Shown here: one piece after another, positions 24,340 to 36,762 of the stretch | How positions within the stretch are numbered: position 1 is the stretch's first letter | Layout: each line of letters starts with the position of its first letter | DNA from: Pseudocercospora fijiensis CIRAD86 | Taxonomy: Eukaryota; Ascomycota; Dothideomycetes; Mycosphaerellales; Mycosphaerellaceae | Assembly (NCBI RefSeq): GCF_000340215.1 | Contig: NW_006921537.1 | Coordinates: forward strand, 1,453,011 to 1,517,010 | Length of the DNA stretch: 64,000 nucleotides | Direction of reading: 5' to 3' | Made by a program: the position numbers and the translations under genes | Notes under the pieces: model-generated | The model's database searches: none | What the model was told of the DNA's origin: nothing | What the model saw: only the letters and a program-made list of their open reading frames with translations

Positions 24340-24885
24340 GGACCCTTAAAGTTCTTGGACCTTTAAAGTTCTTAGACCCTTAAAGTTCTTAGACCCTTAA
24401 AGTTCTTAACCCTCAAAATTCTAGACCCTTAAAATTCTAGACCCTTAAAGTTCTTAACCCTCAAAGTTCTTAACCCTTTAAAGTTCTTAACCCTTCAAAG
24501 TTCTTAGACCTTCAAAGTTCTTAGACCTTCAAAGTTCTTAGACCTTTAAAGTTCTTAGACCTTTAAAGTTCTTAGACCCTTAAAATTCTAGACCCTTAAA
24601 GTTCTTAACCCTTAAAATTCTAAACCCTTAAAGTTCTAGACCCTTAAAGTTCTTAACCCTTAAAGTTCTTAACCCTTAAAGTTCTTAACCCTTAAAGTTC
24701 TTAAACCTTTAAAGTTCTTAGACCCTTAAAGTTCTTAACCCTTAAAGTTCTTAGACCCTCAAAATTCTAGACCCTTAAAATTCTAGACCTTCAAAATTCT
24801 TAACCTTCAAAGTTCTTAGACCTTTAAAGTTCTTAGACCCTTAAAGTTCTTAGACCCTTAAAGATCTTAACCTTTATAGCCTTGC
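24340..24885. repeat. 17-18-base minisatellite between the two SNF2 elements
   Basis: About 30 imperfect units of the form cccttaaagttcttaga or cccttaaagttcttaac run head to tail. It sits between copy A's flank and the gypsy fragment that precedes copy B. Confidence 0.85.
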
Positions 24886-24949
24886 CTCGTATATTGCTCT
24901 ATAACGGAAGACCGAGACTAGCAGGACTAAGGGCACGCAAAGTATATAG

Positions 24950-25330
24950 AAAAATGAAGGTCGCTTGCCTAGTATAGACGATTAAACGCGTACGCTAGAT
25001 AGTCGAGGCATACGAATCGGTGGTTACCGTGCTAACGGATTACGCGGCAACTGTTAGAATTGTAAACTAAACTGCTCTAACATCGTTATCGGTAGACAAG
25101 CTTAATAACCGGCTAACGAGATCTTTACAATACCTCTCCCTATTCCTACTAAAGGTAGTCTATAAGCTAGGACGAGAGCACATCGTGCTAGACGCCTTAT
25201 TACGTTTAGAAACGAACGATAATCATCTGCTAGAGGGCGACGTATTCGAAGAACTAGTCTATAGCTTATATACTCTCAACTCAATTATAATACGTATAAC
25301 AATAGTTAAGGTCCGCTACAATTATCGGGT
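24950..25330 (+). mobile_element. Ty3/gypsy RNase H fragment
   Basis: The plus-strand frame reads DKLNNRLTRSLQYLSLF, then a YKLGREHIVLDALLRL segment at about 25155-25210. This matches the C-terminal end of gypsy RNase H and its linker (YKPGKxNxVPDALSRL). Only this short piece remains, directly before element copy B. Confidence 0.65.
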
Positions 25331-25439
25331 TCGCTTAGATTACGTTACGAACACGCCTAGCTATATATACAGAGTAGACGAGAATGTCTACGCCCGACGT
25401 CTAGGACCGATTAAACTCTGCGATTATTTGTAATCGCTA

Positions 25440-28400
25440 GTTAGTATCCTTCGGTACCCTAGAGTTGAAAAGCTGCGACTTTAGACTAGCCTTCTTGTAC
25501 GCCTAGATAGAAGTGTTAGTATATTGCTTTAGCGCTTGTTTACGAACGTAGAGCTTACTAGATCGATAGTGTAAGCTACTGTATTAGAATAGCTTATTAC
25601 TATAGCCTTGCGGCCCTTATTATCTTCAACGGTATTAGCCGTCTACTTCTTAAGCTCCGAGATAATGTCCTTAATACGTAGGCTTTCTATAATCTCGTTA
25701 AGGGAGTAAGTATATAGGTCCTTTTTAGGCTTGCTTAGCTAGCCGAAAGAATCAATCTCCTTTATCGTAAATTCTGTTTCCTGCTTCTTAGCAGACAATA
25801 GCGCGTAGCCTTGCTTCTTTATCTCTTCGTTCTTGTCCTTAAGGAACTTCTTAAGGCCCTTGTTATAGTTCGCCCGCACCTAGTCGCTTATGCGAGTCGC
25901 TAAGGTAAGGCCGCCCTTATCTTTAGATAGCAGAGTCGATAGGATAGTTTTGTTTCCGGCTCTGCTAGAGCTATAGGAATTTGATTCTTCTAAAACCCCT
26001 AGTAATGTTTATTTCTAAATCGATCCCCGGGCAATGTTTCACTCTAGCTTCTGCGTCCGTATAGTTAGTTTATCGATAATATCTCGACGCAGCTAGGTGT
26101 TTACAAGGTCCTCCGCTACATCCTCTAAGGGTTACTTCTTCTATTAGGGTTTTGTTGCGTTAGATAGCTAGGCCGATTTGTATATCCGTAGTATAAGAAG
26201 GTCCCTTAACACTAGTATATATAATTTGGCTATAAGGATTTTAGGTTCCTTAAGGGAATTATTTTCTCTAAGGCTCTCCGCCTAAAGCTTTCTCGTAGCG
26301 ACCGATTATCCTCTTAAAGCCCTCGCCTAGAGTCTTACCTCTAAACTCGTTATATGCTTTAACTTCTTTTCCTAGGTAGGGATCTTAGACTCTCCTTATT
26401 GCTATAACGACCTAATATATCGAAGACTCTAAACTGTTTAATAATCGGCTTCTATATTCTAGCGATTAGGGCGTCTATAACGAAGTACACCGCATATTTC
26501 GTATTATAGTTTCCGCTTAGCTTGCGAAGCGTACTTATACTATTCGTATACATTCCAAATTCCTCGTTAGCCTCGTCTGCTACGATAGCTATAACTAGAG
26601 GAGCGTTGCACATCGCGGGTTTATATTCGGTCGAGCTATTTGCGTAAGGCCTGCCTTCTTAGGTCCCTTCGTACTATACGGTCGTAATAGAGAAATTCCA
26701 GTTCTAGTAGAATACGTAGAAACGACCCTTTAGTACGAATGCGAGCTTCTTCTATAGACCGAGAGGCGCCTTAGTAATAATTGGATTTGCGTAGAGCCCG
26801 GCTAGTTAATTCCTTTCGGGTACTTATCCACTTTAGGAGTAGTAACGCGATTAGGCCTAAAGCGTATTACGTCTGCCTTTTAAGGATCCTAATACTATCT
26901 ATTTCCCGCCTCGTATTATCTATATTAGGCGGGCCGAAGCCGTATAGTCTAATGCCTAGCTCCTCGAAGTCCGTATAAGTAAGGAATTTCCCTATAGCGT
27001 CGGGTTTTAATACGACAGTTAGGCATATAGCTACAATGCCTCTGCGAAGCCTAAAACTACGCTATAGGTCGCGCTGCTTATATCTATAGGGGATAGAGAA
27101 CTTATACGTAGATAGGCATTGCGAACTTTCTATACCCGGTATAGGGTATGCCTCTCTGTTATTTTCTTCCAATCGTAGTCTTTAAGTATATCGGCAATCT
27201 GTTTATAGAAAACGAAGACTACAAGTTGCTCTATAGTCTTGCCGAGACCTATTATGTCGCCTAAGATTCCCTAGGCTTCTCGAGTATACTACGGTCGGCA
27301 GAACACAAGCTAAGCAGCTTCCGGCATATACTAGGCGCATAGCTTTACCTCGAAGCCTAGTAGGGGAATACGTATATACAGATATACGAAAAGATGCGGT
27401 ACTAATTGTAGGCATAGGCAGATGTGTTTAATATGCGGTCCCTTTATCTGCTCTAGCCTCGTAGTATAACTATAATTAAGGTCCGACGACTAGGTTTGCT
27501 TAATACGGTCGAGGAGCTATTAATAGGTGTAACTTAGAACAAAAGGCTTAGGGCTACGTCCGAACCGTCAACCTATAAAGTAAACTTAGGCGAAGTGCGT
27601 CTAGCAGTCTTGCTATTGCTTAGACGTTCCTAGTCTATATTAGAGTCGCGCCGCCTAGTACGAGCATTAGGATCTCGTATACATTTACTAGTATCTAACC
27701 CTCGTCCGTTTCTCGTTAGACTATTATTAAGACCTTTACTTAATCTATACAGTTGCATCGACATATTATCTATAGAACGCTAAGAACCTAAAGGATTTAG
27801 ATAACTTTCTCGGGGAGTAACGATCCTAGGCAAAGCTCCCGGCGCGGCAGTGTCTATAGTCGACTCTTAACTATTTTCCTTAAGTCTAGAACCTTGAGGA
27901 TTCTCTTAAGCATTCTTTTAAGGATTCTCTTAAGCATTCTCTTAAGGATTCTCTTAAGGATTCTCTTAAGGCGTAGAGGGTACGGCTAGAGCATTCGATG
28001 CGGCAGTGTTTGTAGTCGACTTATAACTATTTACATTAAGTCTAGAACCTTAAGGATTCTCTTAAGGATTCTCTTAAGCATTCTTTTAAGCATTCTCTTA
28101 AGCATTCTCTTAAGCATTCTCTTAAGCATTCTCTTAAGCATTCTCTTAAGGTATAGAAGGCACGGCTAGAGCATTCGGCGCGGTAGCGTCTATAGTCGAC
28201 GTATAACTGTTTGTATTAAGTCTAGAACCTTGAGCCTGCTATAAAGATACCGGCGTAGGGGTAGGCGGTAACTCAAGATCTCTAAGCTTAACAACCTTCG
28301 GTAGAACTCTACCGAATAGAATAGGAGGCTTATCGTTAAGCGACGGTATCGATACCCTCGATTACGAGCCGGTATACTGCTATCGTAAAGCTTGCGATCT

Positions 28401-29690
28401 CTCTAGACTAAATAGCAGCTTCTCTCTTAGCTATAAGTCTTCCGACTCTACTAAAGGTATAGCAGTTATAGCGACTAGACTGCTCGCATTTATTTTCCGC
28501 TTCTTCTCGATATACCTATTAATGTCTCGACTAAATGTCGCGCGAGCCTTATTATCGAATTTCTTACTTGTCTACTCGATAAAATCTATCTCGTATTCTT
28601 ATAGCTCCGCCTCCTAACCGATAAACAATAGAATTTCAATACCCGCGGCGCCGTATCTGCCGGCTATACTATATTTAGTGACGGCGGCTTCGAACTTACC
28701 GTTATCGGTAATTTTATTCGTATCGTTCTCGCCTAGGTTTACTGCTGCAATTACGATGTCTAACTAGTCGGTAATGTAAAACTTAGACTCTAACTAACAC
28801 CGGAGGCTGTTATACGACAGATTAGCGTATAGCGATCTACGATTATACAAAGGTATAAATGTCTTAGGAGTCGTAGAAGGCGCTTACCTAAGATTTGCTA
28901 CTTCTAGCATCGCAAATAGTCTATAGAATAGCTATGCGACAAGTACTATATCTAGCCGATCGACTACGGCTAGCGTAGTAGTATAGGTATTCCTAGCCTA
29001 GTGCGTCTTGTGTCTTCTAATAGATGCAGTAAACATTAATCTTATTTATAGTATTAGGATTTTTCGACTAGTAGCAAAGTCTCGACTACCCTAATCCTAG
29101 ACGCTATCTATATCCCCGCCGCTAGGGTTTGCTTCTGTTAGAAGGACTTTACTCGCCGCCTTATTGTTTGATATTGTCTTTAATGCGCTCGCTAGCAATA
29201 TTGTAGGTCTTAGGCGGCGGCTAGACGATAGCGTAGGTATTTAGGTAGGCTCGCGCTTAAGTATATCTTTAGGGCCTGCCTATTGCTTAATAAAGATAGA
29301 CTACCCTTTGCGGATATCGAATTACGATACACCTAGACTAATAGCGCTGCTTAGGTAGCGGAGGCAAAATTCTACGGCGGCGCGATACTGCTCCTTCTTA
29401 TTATTGTTATCCTTCTAAGGGCCCTAATTTCTTATATAGCGATTAAGGACTTTCGCTTCCTTTGTAGGCTTGTTTTGCTAACCTATAGAATCCTATTAGC
29501 TATAAGCGTATATAATGCTTTGTTATGCCATTTCCTACTATATAGTCGGAATGATTTGCGGGTAGCGCGTCGTTATAGGGAACAAATAACTATACGACGA
29601 GTATGTCGACATCGTTATATATAAAGTAACGGCGCTAAGGTGTTGCAGCTAGTAGCGGCGTAACAGTATCCTAATTAGAGCTACTAACGT
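25440..29690 (-). pseudogene. SNF2-like ATPase remnant, element copy B
   Basis: Minus-strand frame with the same motifs as copy A: Walker A GLGKT at about 27235-27249 inside GILGDIIGLGKTIEQLV, and a DEAN box at 26566-26577 inside ADEANEE. Both copies have DEAN rather than DEAH. A CAC-to-AAC change is a transversion that this decay does not make, so DEAN may be ancestral. Interrupted by many TAG/TAA codons. Confidence 0.6.
27890..28155. repeat. 12-base minisatellite within the SNF2 frame, copy B
   Basis: Same unit as in copy A, with about six units in the first run and eight in the second (copy A has 11 in the second). The length change is in whole 12-base units. Confidence 0.85.
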
Positions 29691-29729
29691 ATAAGAAGCT
29701 ACGACTAAAAGTTCTTGCCCTACCTAACT

Positions 29730-30005
29730 TTTACTTTAAATTTTTACTTAAAGTTTCTTTCGCCTTACTTAAAACTTTTACTTAAAGTTTCTTTCGCCTT
29801 ACTTAAAACTTTTACTTAAGGTTTTTCGCCTTACTTAAAACTTTTACTTAAGGTTTTTCCCCTTACTTAAAACTTGTACTTAAAGTTTCTTTCGCCTTAC
29901 TCAAAACTTTTACTTAAGGCTTTTTCTCCTTACTTAAACCTTTTACTTAAGGTTTTTTCCCCTTACTTAAAACTTTCGCTTAAGTTTTTTTCTTTCGCCT
30001 TACTA
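29730..30005. repeat. Tandem repeat between the two frames of copy B
   Basis: Units of about 32-36 bases built from cttacttaaaacttttactt and aaggtttttcgcc are repeated about seven times. The matching place in copy A (about 17880-18180) lacks this expansion and instead has a unit with gcggttgttaaagcgaagg. Confidence 0.8.
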
Positions 30006-30063
30006 CTAAGGACCACTACGAACAGATCCTAATTATAACTATAAGCATTTTAGACTATTAATG

Positions 30064-33000
30064 TTACTCCTTACCCTCTCTAAATACTAAGTCTACCTCG
30101 CAATTAAGCTCTCGATGTTTTCTATATATACTAGTAGTACGTGTTATAAAGTGCTTCCTTAACTGCTTAGTAGACAATTGTGCAAGGTTAATACTGCATC
30201 CTCTATCGTATAACAATGCTTTACAATTATATATTGCTCTTTTATCCGACATAATGTAATCAAGAACTATATATCTAATAAATGCTAGCCGATCTCCTTT
30301 AAAGTCGCAGCCCTCCTCTCGGCACTCGAGATAGTCTAGTCTACGCTATGCAATAAGAAGGTTTATCTGCGTATAGGCATTGTTGCGTTCCTTATCCCCT
30401 ATATATAATAGGTCTAGATAGGGAGGGTTATAGCGATAGTCCTTTCCTTTACGAGAGCGACCCTTTCTACTATAATAGAACTTCCGATCCAAGTTTTCGC
30501 TGCGACCCTCTCTTACAATGTAGAATAGATTCCAATCGTAACCGTTCCTATAGAGGTATAAAGAGATATGTTGAAAATGCGACAAATGTATATTAGATTA
30601 AGTAACTATAGCTAGAAAGCATACTACGAATATAGTTGCTACCTATAGCTTGAAATGTAGGTAGAGGCTTCCCCGTTCGCTTTTAATAGTAGTATACAAC
30701 TAAATTCGTAATAGAAGGTTTAGATCTTTTCGAAGTCGGCATCCGTAATCGTATGCTTACTACGATATTGCAGATTAAGGCCCAATCTAGAGAAGGTAAT
30801 ATCCGATGTACTATACCTATAGAGCGCGGTACTAGGAGGGATAGACGGGTCGCTAATTCATATCTTCGCCGAGGAGCGTTGTATTATCTATAGAGGGTAC
30901 GAAGAGCCTCGCAGTGTAATTACGCCGCTCGTACTATCGAGAATGTTCCGTTAGTGTAGTAATTATAGCGACACTATCGCCCCTAGCCCGGTCCTAGTGC
31001 ATCTTTTGTTTAGAGTAGTAAGCTTGTATAGATGCAATTAATACCCGAGCGGATACCCGAGCGGCTGCGCCGAATAATAGTTAAGCGGACTAATCCCCGC
31101 CGATAGTAATACGATTACGGCTAGGAGCGATGCACAAGCTTGTTAGCACATCTAGTATACTACTAACTATAGCAGATGTTCTATAAGCAGTTTGAAAGGC
31201 TTTTATTATAGGCTTTCGTATTAGCCTCCGCGGCGGAGGTTATAGGACTCTAAAGATATAAGGGTTGGTTATAGACTGCTCTAAGTTTTTTATTAACGGA
31301 AGAATATAGGTAGCTCTATAGAGAGAGGAAGTATGTAGGCCGCGATTATTGTCGTTATGCGGCTAGGATAGGGATAACAGACTTACGTCGTAAAGCTAAT
31401 CCTAGATAGCGCTATCCTATTTGTGCTTCTTTGTAGGAGGTGTCTGCAATTCGCTACGAGTGCCTATATCGCGTTTCGTACCTCGTGCCTTTATATAAGA
31501 ATACTACTGCTTTAGGCGTAGAATGTAAGACTAGTTATAATTTCGAACTCTTATACTAGCTTGTAGTCTACCGCTAACTTGCTCGGCGTTTATATTAGCG
31601 ATGCGTAGTCTCTAGAATAACGGGGGCGGCTAGAATTTTGGACTGTCCCGCAAATCTAGGGCGACTTCTAGTGCCGGTAATAGATAAGGCTTTAGGTCCT
31701 TTGTCTAGCGACTACGTAGTGTTATTCTATAATTAGGATCGATGCCTCTAGTATTGTCTAATAATAAACTAGAGGGACTTTCGCGGCTTAATAGCTCTAT
31801 AACTTCATCTAAGCTAGACGGTCTAATAGGCTTAGTATCTGTAATCGTGCGTATAAGAGCTACTACGGGTTGACATTTTGTTCTTAGGGCGGTTATATCG
31901 GAACCAAGATATAACTCTATATTAGGTCGAGTTGGGGAGACGGGTTCTATACCGTCTAGCGATCGCTTCGGCTACTAACCGTAAGCAGATACTAGAGAGG
32001 GTCCGTTACGAGAACGAGAGGTAAATAGTAGGCGTCGAGGGATTTTATCTCGCACCGCAGATCTTAGAAGGTAAGCAGCTAACGTACTACCGTAAGGAGT
32101 TAGCAAATCTTAACGAGCATTAAAGTCTTAACGAGCATCGGAATCCTAACTAGCATCAAAGTCTAGAGGAGCAGGCAAATCTCGAGGAGGCTGCAAATCT
32201 TAACGGGATACTAAACGTCGAGGAAGCTACAAACCTTAAGCAGCTAGCAAATCTTAACGAGCATTAAAGTCTTAACTAGTATTAAAGTCTAGAGGAGCTA
32301 GCAAATCTTAACGAGCATTAAAGTCTTAACTAGCTACTAAACGTCGAGGAGGCTACAAATGTCGAGGAGCGGGCAAATCTTAACGAGTATTAAAGTCTTA
32401 ACTAGCATCAAAGTCTAGAGGAGCTAGCAAATCTTAACGAGTATTAAAGTCTTAACTAGCTGCTAAACGTCGAGGAGGCTACAAATATCGAGGAGCTAAT
32501 AAGTCTTAAGGAGTATTAAAGTCTTAACTAGCTACTAAATGTCGAAGAGGCTACAAATATCGAGGAGCTAATAAGTCTTAACGAGCATTAAAGTCTTAAC
32601 TAGCTACTAAACGTCGAGGAGGCTATAAATGTCGAGGAGCTAATAAGTCTTAAGGAGCAGTAAAGTCTTAGGAGTGCTCTAAATTTTAGTAGCGCTTCGA
32701 CTACTAAAGAGGAAGCTGCTCTTTTCTCGCCGGTCTTAGCGCCTACTCTATTCTAGATAGTCTCGGCGCCTACTGTTTTGTTAACGGCCTCGGCTCCTAC
32801 TCTTCCTCTTCCTCGGTACTAGGCCCGTACTATTCTAGGTATTCTTCTGCTACCGCAGTACTAATATTCTTACGAATAGGTGCGCTAAAGTTTATATTAC
32901 GTAACTAAGTAGGCTAGGCAGGTTCTAACTCTTAAGCTCGTTGCTTTAGTTCGGTAGATAGAGGTAGCGGATTGCCCTATACGTCGGTAGCAGGCCTAGT

Positions 33001-33110
33001 CTTCCGTATATTAGTAAACGGGTATGCTAACTACTAAGTACTACTAACCTTCTTTCCGCTAGTACGTATACTTCCCGTCTGCGACGTGCGTAACTTCGTA
33101 GTAGCTTTCG
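30064..33110 (-). pseudogene. Unknown second frame of the SNF2 element, copy B
   Basis: The minus-strand frame ends at the stop at 30064-30066. The terminal 62 residues (MSDKRAIYNCKALLYDRGCS and on) and an 80-residue open piece at 30346-30585 align by eye with copy A, including KFYYSRKGRSRKGKDYRYNP. Function unknown. Confidence 0.45.
32090..32665. repeat. Compound tandem repeat in the second frame, copy B
   Basis: Same families of units as at 20310-20870 (gcattaaagtcttaactag, aaacgtcgaggaggctacaa and tctagaggagctagcaaatc), in a different order and number. Confidence 0.8.
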
Positions 33111-33119
33111 AGAGTAATT

Positions 33120-33540
33120 ACTCTAGAGCCTTAATATAACTATTAGTGTCCTTAAACTAACCGGCCTTATTCTAATTATTTCGGTAGCGTGCAACCTCGC
33201 GCTAGTTGCGTTATAGAATTGGAACGTTAAGGTTGAATAACTGTTCTTCGAGGTTGTCTATTTATTGCTTTAGGCGGTCGGCCTTTGCCCTCTAGCGCTC
33301 CTTTATCCGTCGATTGACTGTAGCTTAGTCTCCTACTATCGCGAGCAGTCGTTAGGGGTTGTGCGTAGGGTAGTATTAAAGATCTGCAACAGCTGTAGAT
33401 AGTATGCTTAGCGTTTCTGTTATGCGGGGTTTCAATCCTAAGCAGCACGCATACCGCGCTTTATTATTCTTAGCGTGTATTTGCGCGCTAATTATTTAGT
33501 TCACACGCAGCCCCTTTATATACGGTTTAGAAGATTATTT
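33120..33540. other. Sequence upstream of copy B, not shared with copy A
   Basis: Here the two elements stop matching. A 73-residue minus-strand frame lies at 33227-33448 (starting MLLRIETPHNRNAKHT) with fewer signs of decay than its surroundings. I recognise nothing in it. Confidence 0.3.
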
Positions 33541-35930
33541 TAGAGCCTAGGTATTACTAGTAACCTCTTATTTCCTCTCTATTTAGGAGTTTTATAGTAA
33601 TAATAGTAATTATTAGAATACGCTCTATAGGGTAGAGATAGATATAATTTTAGTATATAAGATAATTAACTCTTAGTTAGTTTCTAGCCGAGGAAACTAT
33701 ATATATTAATAGTTATAATCTATAGTAGGATCGATAGTATCTATAGTAGGGTCGATACTAACTATATCTAAACTATAATAGTAATAAAGTTAATACTATA
33801 ATATTCGTAAGAATATAAATAGGAGGGATAGAGATATATCTAGACCTTACTAGAGTAACGTATCTTACAGTAGTTACGGTTACGACGCTAGTATAATATA
33901 TTAATAGTAAATATTTATTAAATAGTAAAAAGAGGTAATAGTATAAAAACAAGGTCGTAATATAAGTATTATAGTTCGAAATATAGTTTGTAAAGTATAA
34001 TGTCTTATATTATATCTATCTAGCTATAAGAGGAAGTATATACCTATAGTAGGTAGCTAGGTATTCCCTTCCTTTTATAGCTTTATAATAAAATCCCCTA
34101 GTCGCGAAATATCCGCGACTACGTAGACTATACTTATAATAGACTTATAATACTATCGTATTTTCGTATTACTAATTATACTAGATAGACTAACTATATT
34201 ATCGTCTACTATAGAGTCTCTATCTAAGTCTTAATAGCTTATATATTACACGTTGCCTACTCGGCTATAAAAGCCTATAATAGAGTTATTTTAGGTTACT
34301 AAGTCTAAGCCTTTAGTAGCTGCCTAGCGCTCTAGGAATTTAATAGTATACTTCCTATACTCGACGTATAGGGCGTTAAAGGCGTCGGTAATAAATATAC
34401 TAATATAGGCGTAGTCTTCCTCTAATTCTAACTAGATCGACTTAGCGAGTATAACTATAATATCTATAAGGAAGTCGTAGGTAAGTCCGAGGGCCTAGCC
34501 TTCTAGTAGCTCCTATATCGATCGAATAGCGGCTTTCTCGGAATTAGCCTTAGTATTAGTATATCGGATCGCGTTTATCGCCTATAGTAGATATAAAGTC
34601 GAGTAGTCCGCGTCTTACTTAACCGTACTATCTAAGTTCTAGAAATAAGAGAGCGACGGTATATAGTTAATAACGTCGTCTAGGTTAGGGATCCTACTAG
34701 GTAAGTACCGGGATAAGGTAGAATTTATCCTTTAGTATTTCGAACGCCTTATCCTACTCCTCTCTCTAAAAGAATAGAGTACCTTTCCTAGTAAGCGCGG
34801 TTAATAGTATAGAGATCCTATAGTAGTTCGGTACGAATATATAGTAGTAGTTTGTAAATCCTAAGAATCGATAAACTTCCTTCTAGGTCTTAGGTACTAC
34901 CTATTTTTATACGGCTTCTATCTTTTTAGGGTCGGCTAATATCTCTCCTCTATTAGCGTAGATAATAAACCCTAGATACTTAATCTTTTTCTAGGCGAGC
35001 TCGCTTTTTTTTAAATCTAGATAAAGGCCTCTATCCTAAAGCTTCTTAAGAACGGTCCTTGCCTTATAGAAATAGTCTTCCCTTATACCGCTCGAGTAGA
35101 TTACTATATCGTCTATATATACTAACGCGAAATCGTCTAGATACTTCTATAGAAGAGTATTAATATACTATTAAAGGTTACTAGGGCGCCGGACAAACTA
35201 AAAGGGTATACTAACTACTCGAATAAACTAAGCCTAGTACGGAAGGCCGTTTTATACTCGTATCCTTTTACTATCCTTATCTTATAAAAGGCCGAGACTA
35301 CGTTAACCTTATTTAACTATTAGGCTTCCGTTAGGTTCCTTATAGTATCTAGGATTAAAGAGAGGGGATATCTATTATATTTTATAAGAGCGTTAAGCGC
35401 CCTATAGTTATAGTAGAACCGGAGTCTATCTCTAGGTTTCTTAATAAATAGTATAGGCGCTGCCGCTTCGGAGTTCGCGGGCCTTATAAATCCCTTCTAT
35501 AAGAGCTCGTCGCGTAATATTCGTAAGACTAGGAGCTCTTATTTTAATATACTATAAAGCGGTCCCTAGGGGAGCTATAGTTAGGACCTATCTAGTTTTT
35601 TACAAAGTTCTATTATATAATCGATACCGGGATAGTAAGGCGCTAACTTATCGGCTTCTCTTTAATAAAATAGCGTAGCTATATCGCAAACCTAAGGAGG
35701 TAGTTTTTTCTTTAGCTCCTCGATCGTCGGATATTCCTTCGTTTTTAGAGCCTTTTTAATATCCTCGGCAATTATCGTAGTAACTAGGCTTCTTATAGCG
35801 TTAATCGTAGCGATATTTCTATACTTATTAAATTCTCGGTAATAGCGCCTCTCTTCGACCTAATACTAAGCCCTTACGTAATAGTACTATCGCTTCTTAG
35901 GCGCGGCCGCGCGGTTCTAACCTTATTATA
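33540..35930 (-). mobile_element. Ty3/gypsy fragment on the minus strand
   Basis: On the minus strand, 35900-34650 reads as gypsy RT: a [17 protein letters not shown] segment, GALVTFNS, a degenerate Y-x-D-D region near 35100, then KIKYLGFIIYANRGEILAD and the VYRFLGFTNYYYIF segment before RNase H. All are interrupted by TAG. The lower part, 33540-34500, is extremely TA-rich and could not be assigned. Confidence 0.7.
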
Positions 35931-35934
35931 TACC

Positions 35935-36762
35935 GTCTAGCTTAAGTATAGTAAGTAGCCGTAGTAGTAGGATTAATAACGATATTCTATCCTAGTATCT
36001 ATCGAGTAGGTAGTAGAGCGTATAGACTAGAGGGCGCTAGAATTAGTATTAGAATTAGTATTAGAATTAGTATTAGAATTAGTATTAGAATTAGTATTAG
36101 AATTAGTATTAGAATTAGTATTAGAATTAGTATTAGAATTAGAATAGCGCTAGAATTAGCATTAATAGGATCCTTCTTTACTACCTTCGAGATGCCTAGT
36201 TAAGTTGCTTCTACGAGAGCTAGCCTAGTTAAGTTACCTCTATAAGAGCTAGTTAAGTTGCTTCTACGAGAGCTAGTTAAGTTGCCTCTACGAGACTACG
36301 AGAGCTAGTTAAGTTGCTTCTACGAGAGTTGCTTCTACGAGTATAGGCCTAGTACTAGTACTAGTACTAGAATTAGTATTTAATAAAGTCCTTCCTTACT
36401 ACCCTTCTATTATATCTTTATAAGCTCGCTAAGTAGGCTCTTCTATTATGTCCTTATAGACTTGCCCTCGTAGTTAATTATATTAAATTAGCTATTAACG
36501 CGCTTACCGAAAAGGGCTTATAAATAGTCGTAGATATCGATAGTTATAGATATCGATAGTTATAGATATCGTAGTCGTAGGTATCGTAGTCGTAGGTATC
36601 GTAGTCGTAGGTATCGTAGTTAAGCTATATCTAATACGATAACGACGGCCGCCTTAGGTACTAAGAACTGCCTCCGAAATCTAAGAAGTTACTAATACTA
36701 GCGATACTAGCGATACTAGTACTATACTTATTATACCGTAGCTATTAGTACTATAATATATG
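35935..36762 (+). mobile_element. 3'-terminal fragment of the RecQ-helicase element
   Basis: From about 35935 this matches the end of the element at 54-59 kb. Both have aagcttaagtatag/cttaagtatagtaagtag, then cctagtatctrycgagtagg, then the acgagagctag field, and both end with a stretch related to cgcagctattagcactac (36737-36762 here, 59060-59091 there). It abuts the formamidase exon at 36763, so this terminus is probably a real element end. A gypsy fragment on its left cuts it off. Confidence 0.6.
36035..36145. repeat. 12-base minisatellite agaattagtatt
   Basis: About nine perfect or nearly perfect head-to-tail units. A related, less regular field of agaattagcact/agaattagcggt units lies at 58015-58130 in the other copy of this terminus. 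Confidence 0.9.

Larger units (their letters stand above)
25350..33120 (-). mobile_element. SNF2-encoding repeat element, copy B
   Basis: Second copy of the element at 13430-21300, same orientation, offset about 11.9 kb. Landmarks match one for one, but it differs in minisatellite length and has an extra tandem-repeat field at 29730-30000. The copies have many independent C/T and A/G differences, so they diverged before or during mutation. Confidence 0.7.

Noticed and set aside
13430..33120. A Starship-type giant element.
   Set aside because: I looked for a DUF3435 tyrosine recombinase at either end and saw none; the readable frames are SNF2-like and unknown.
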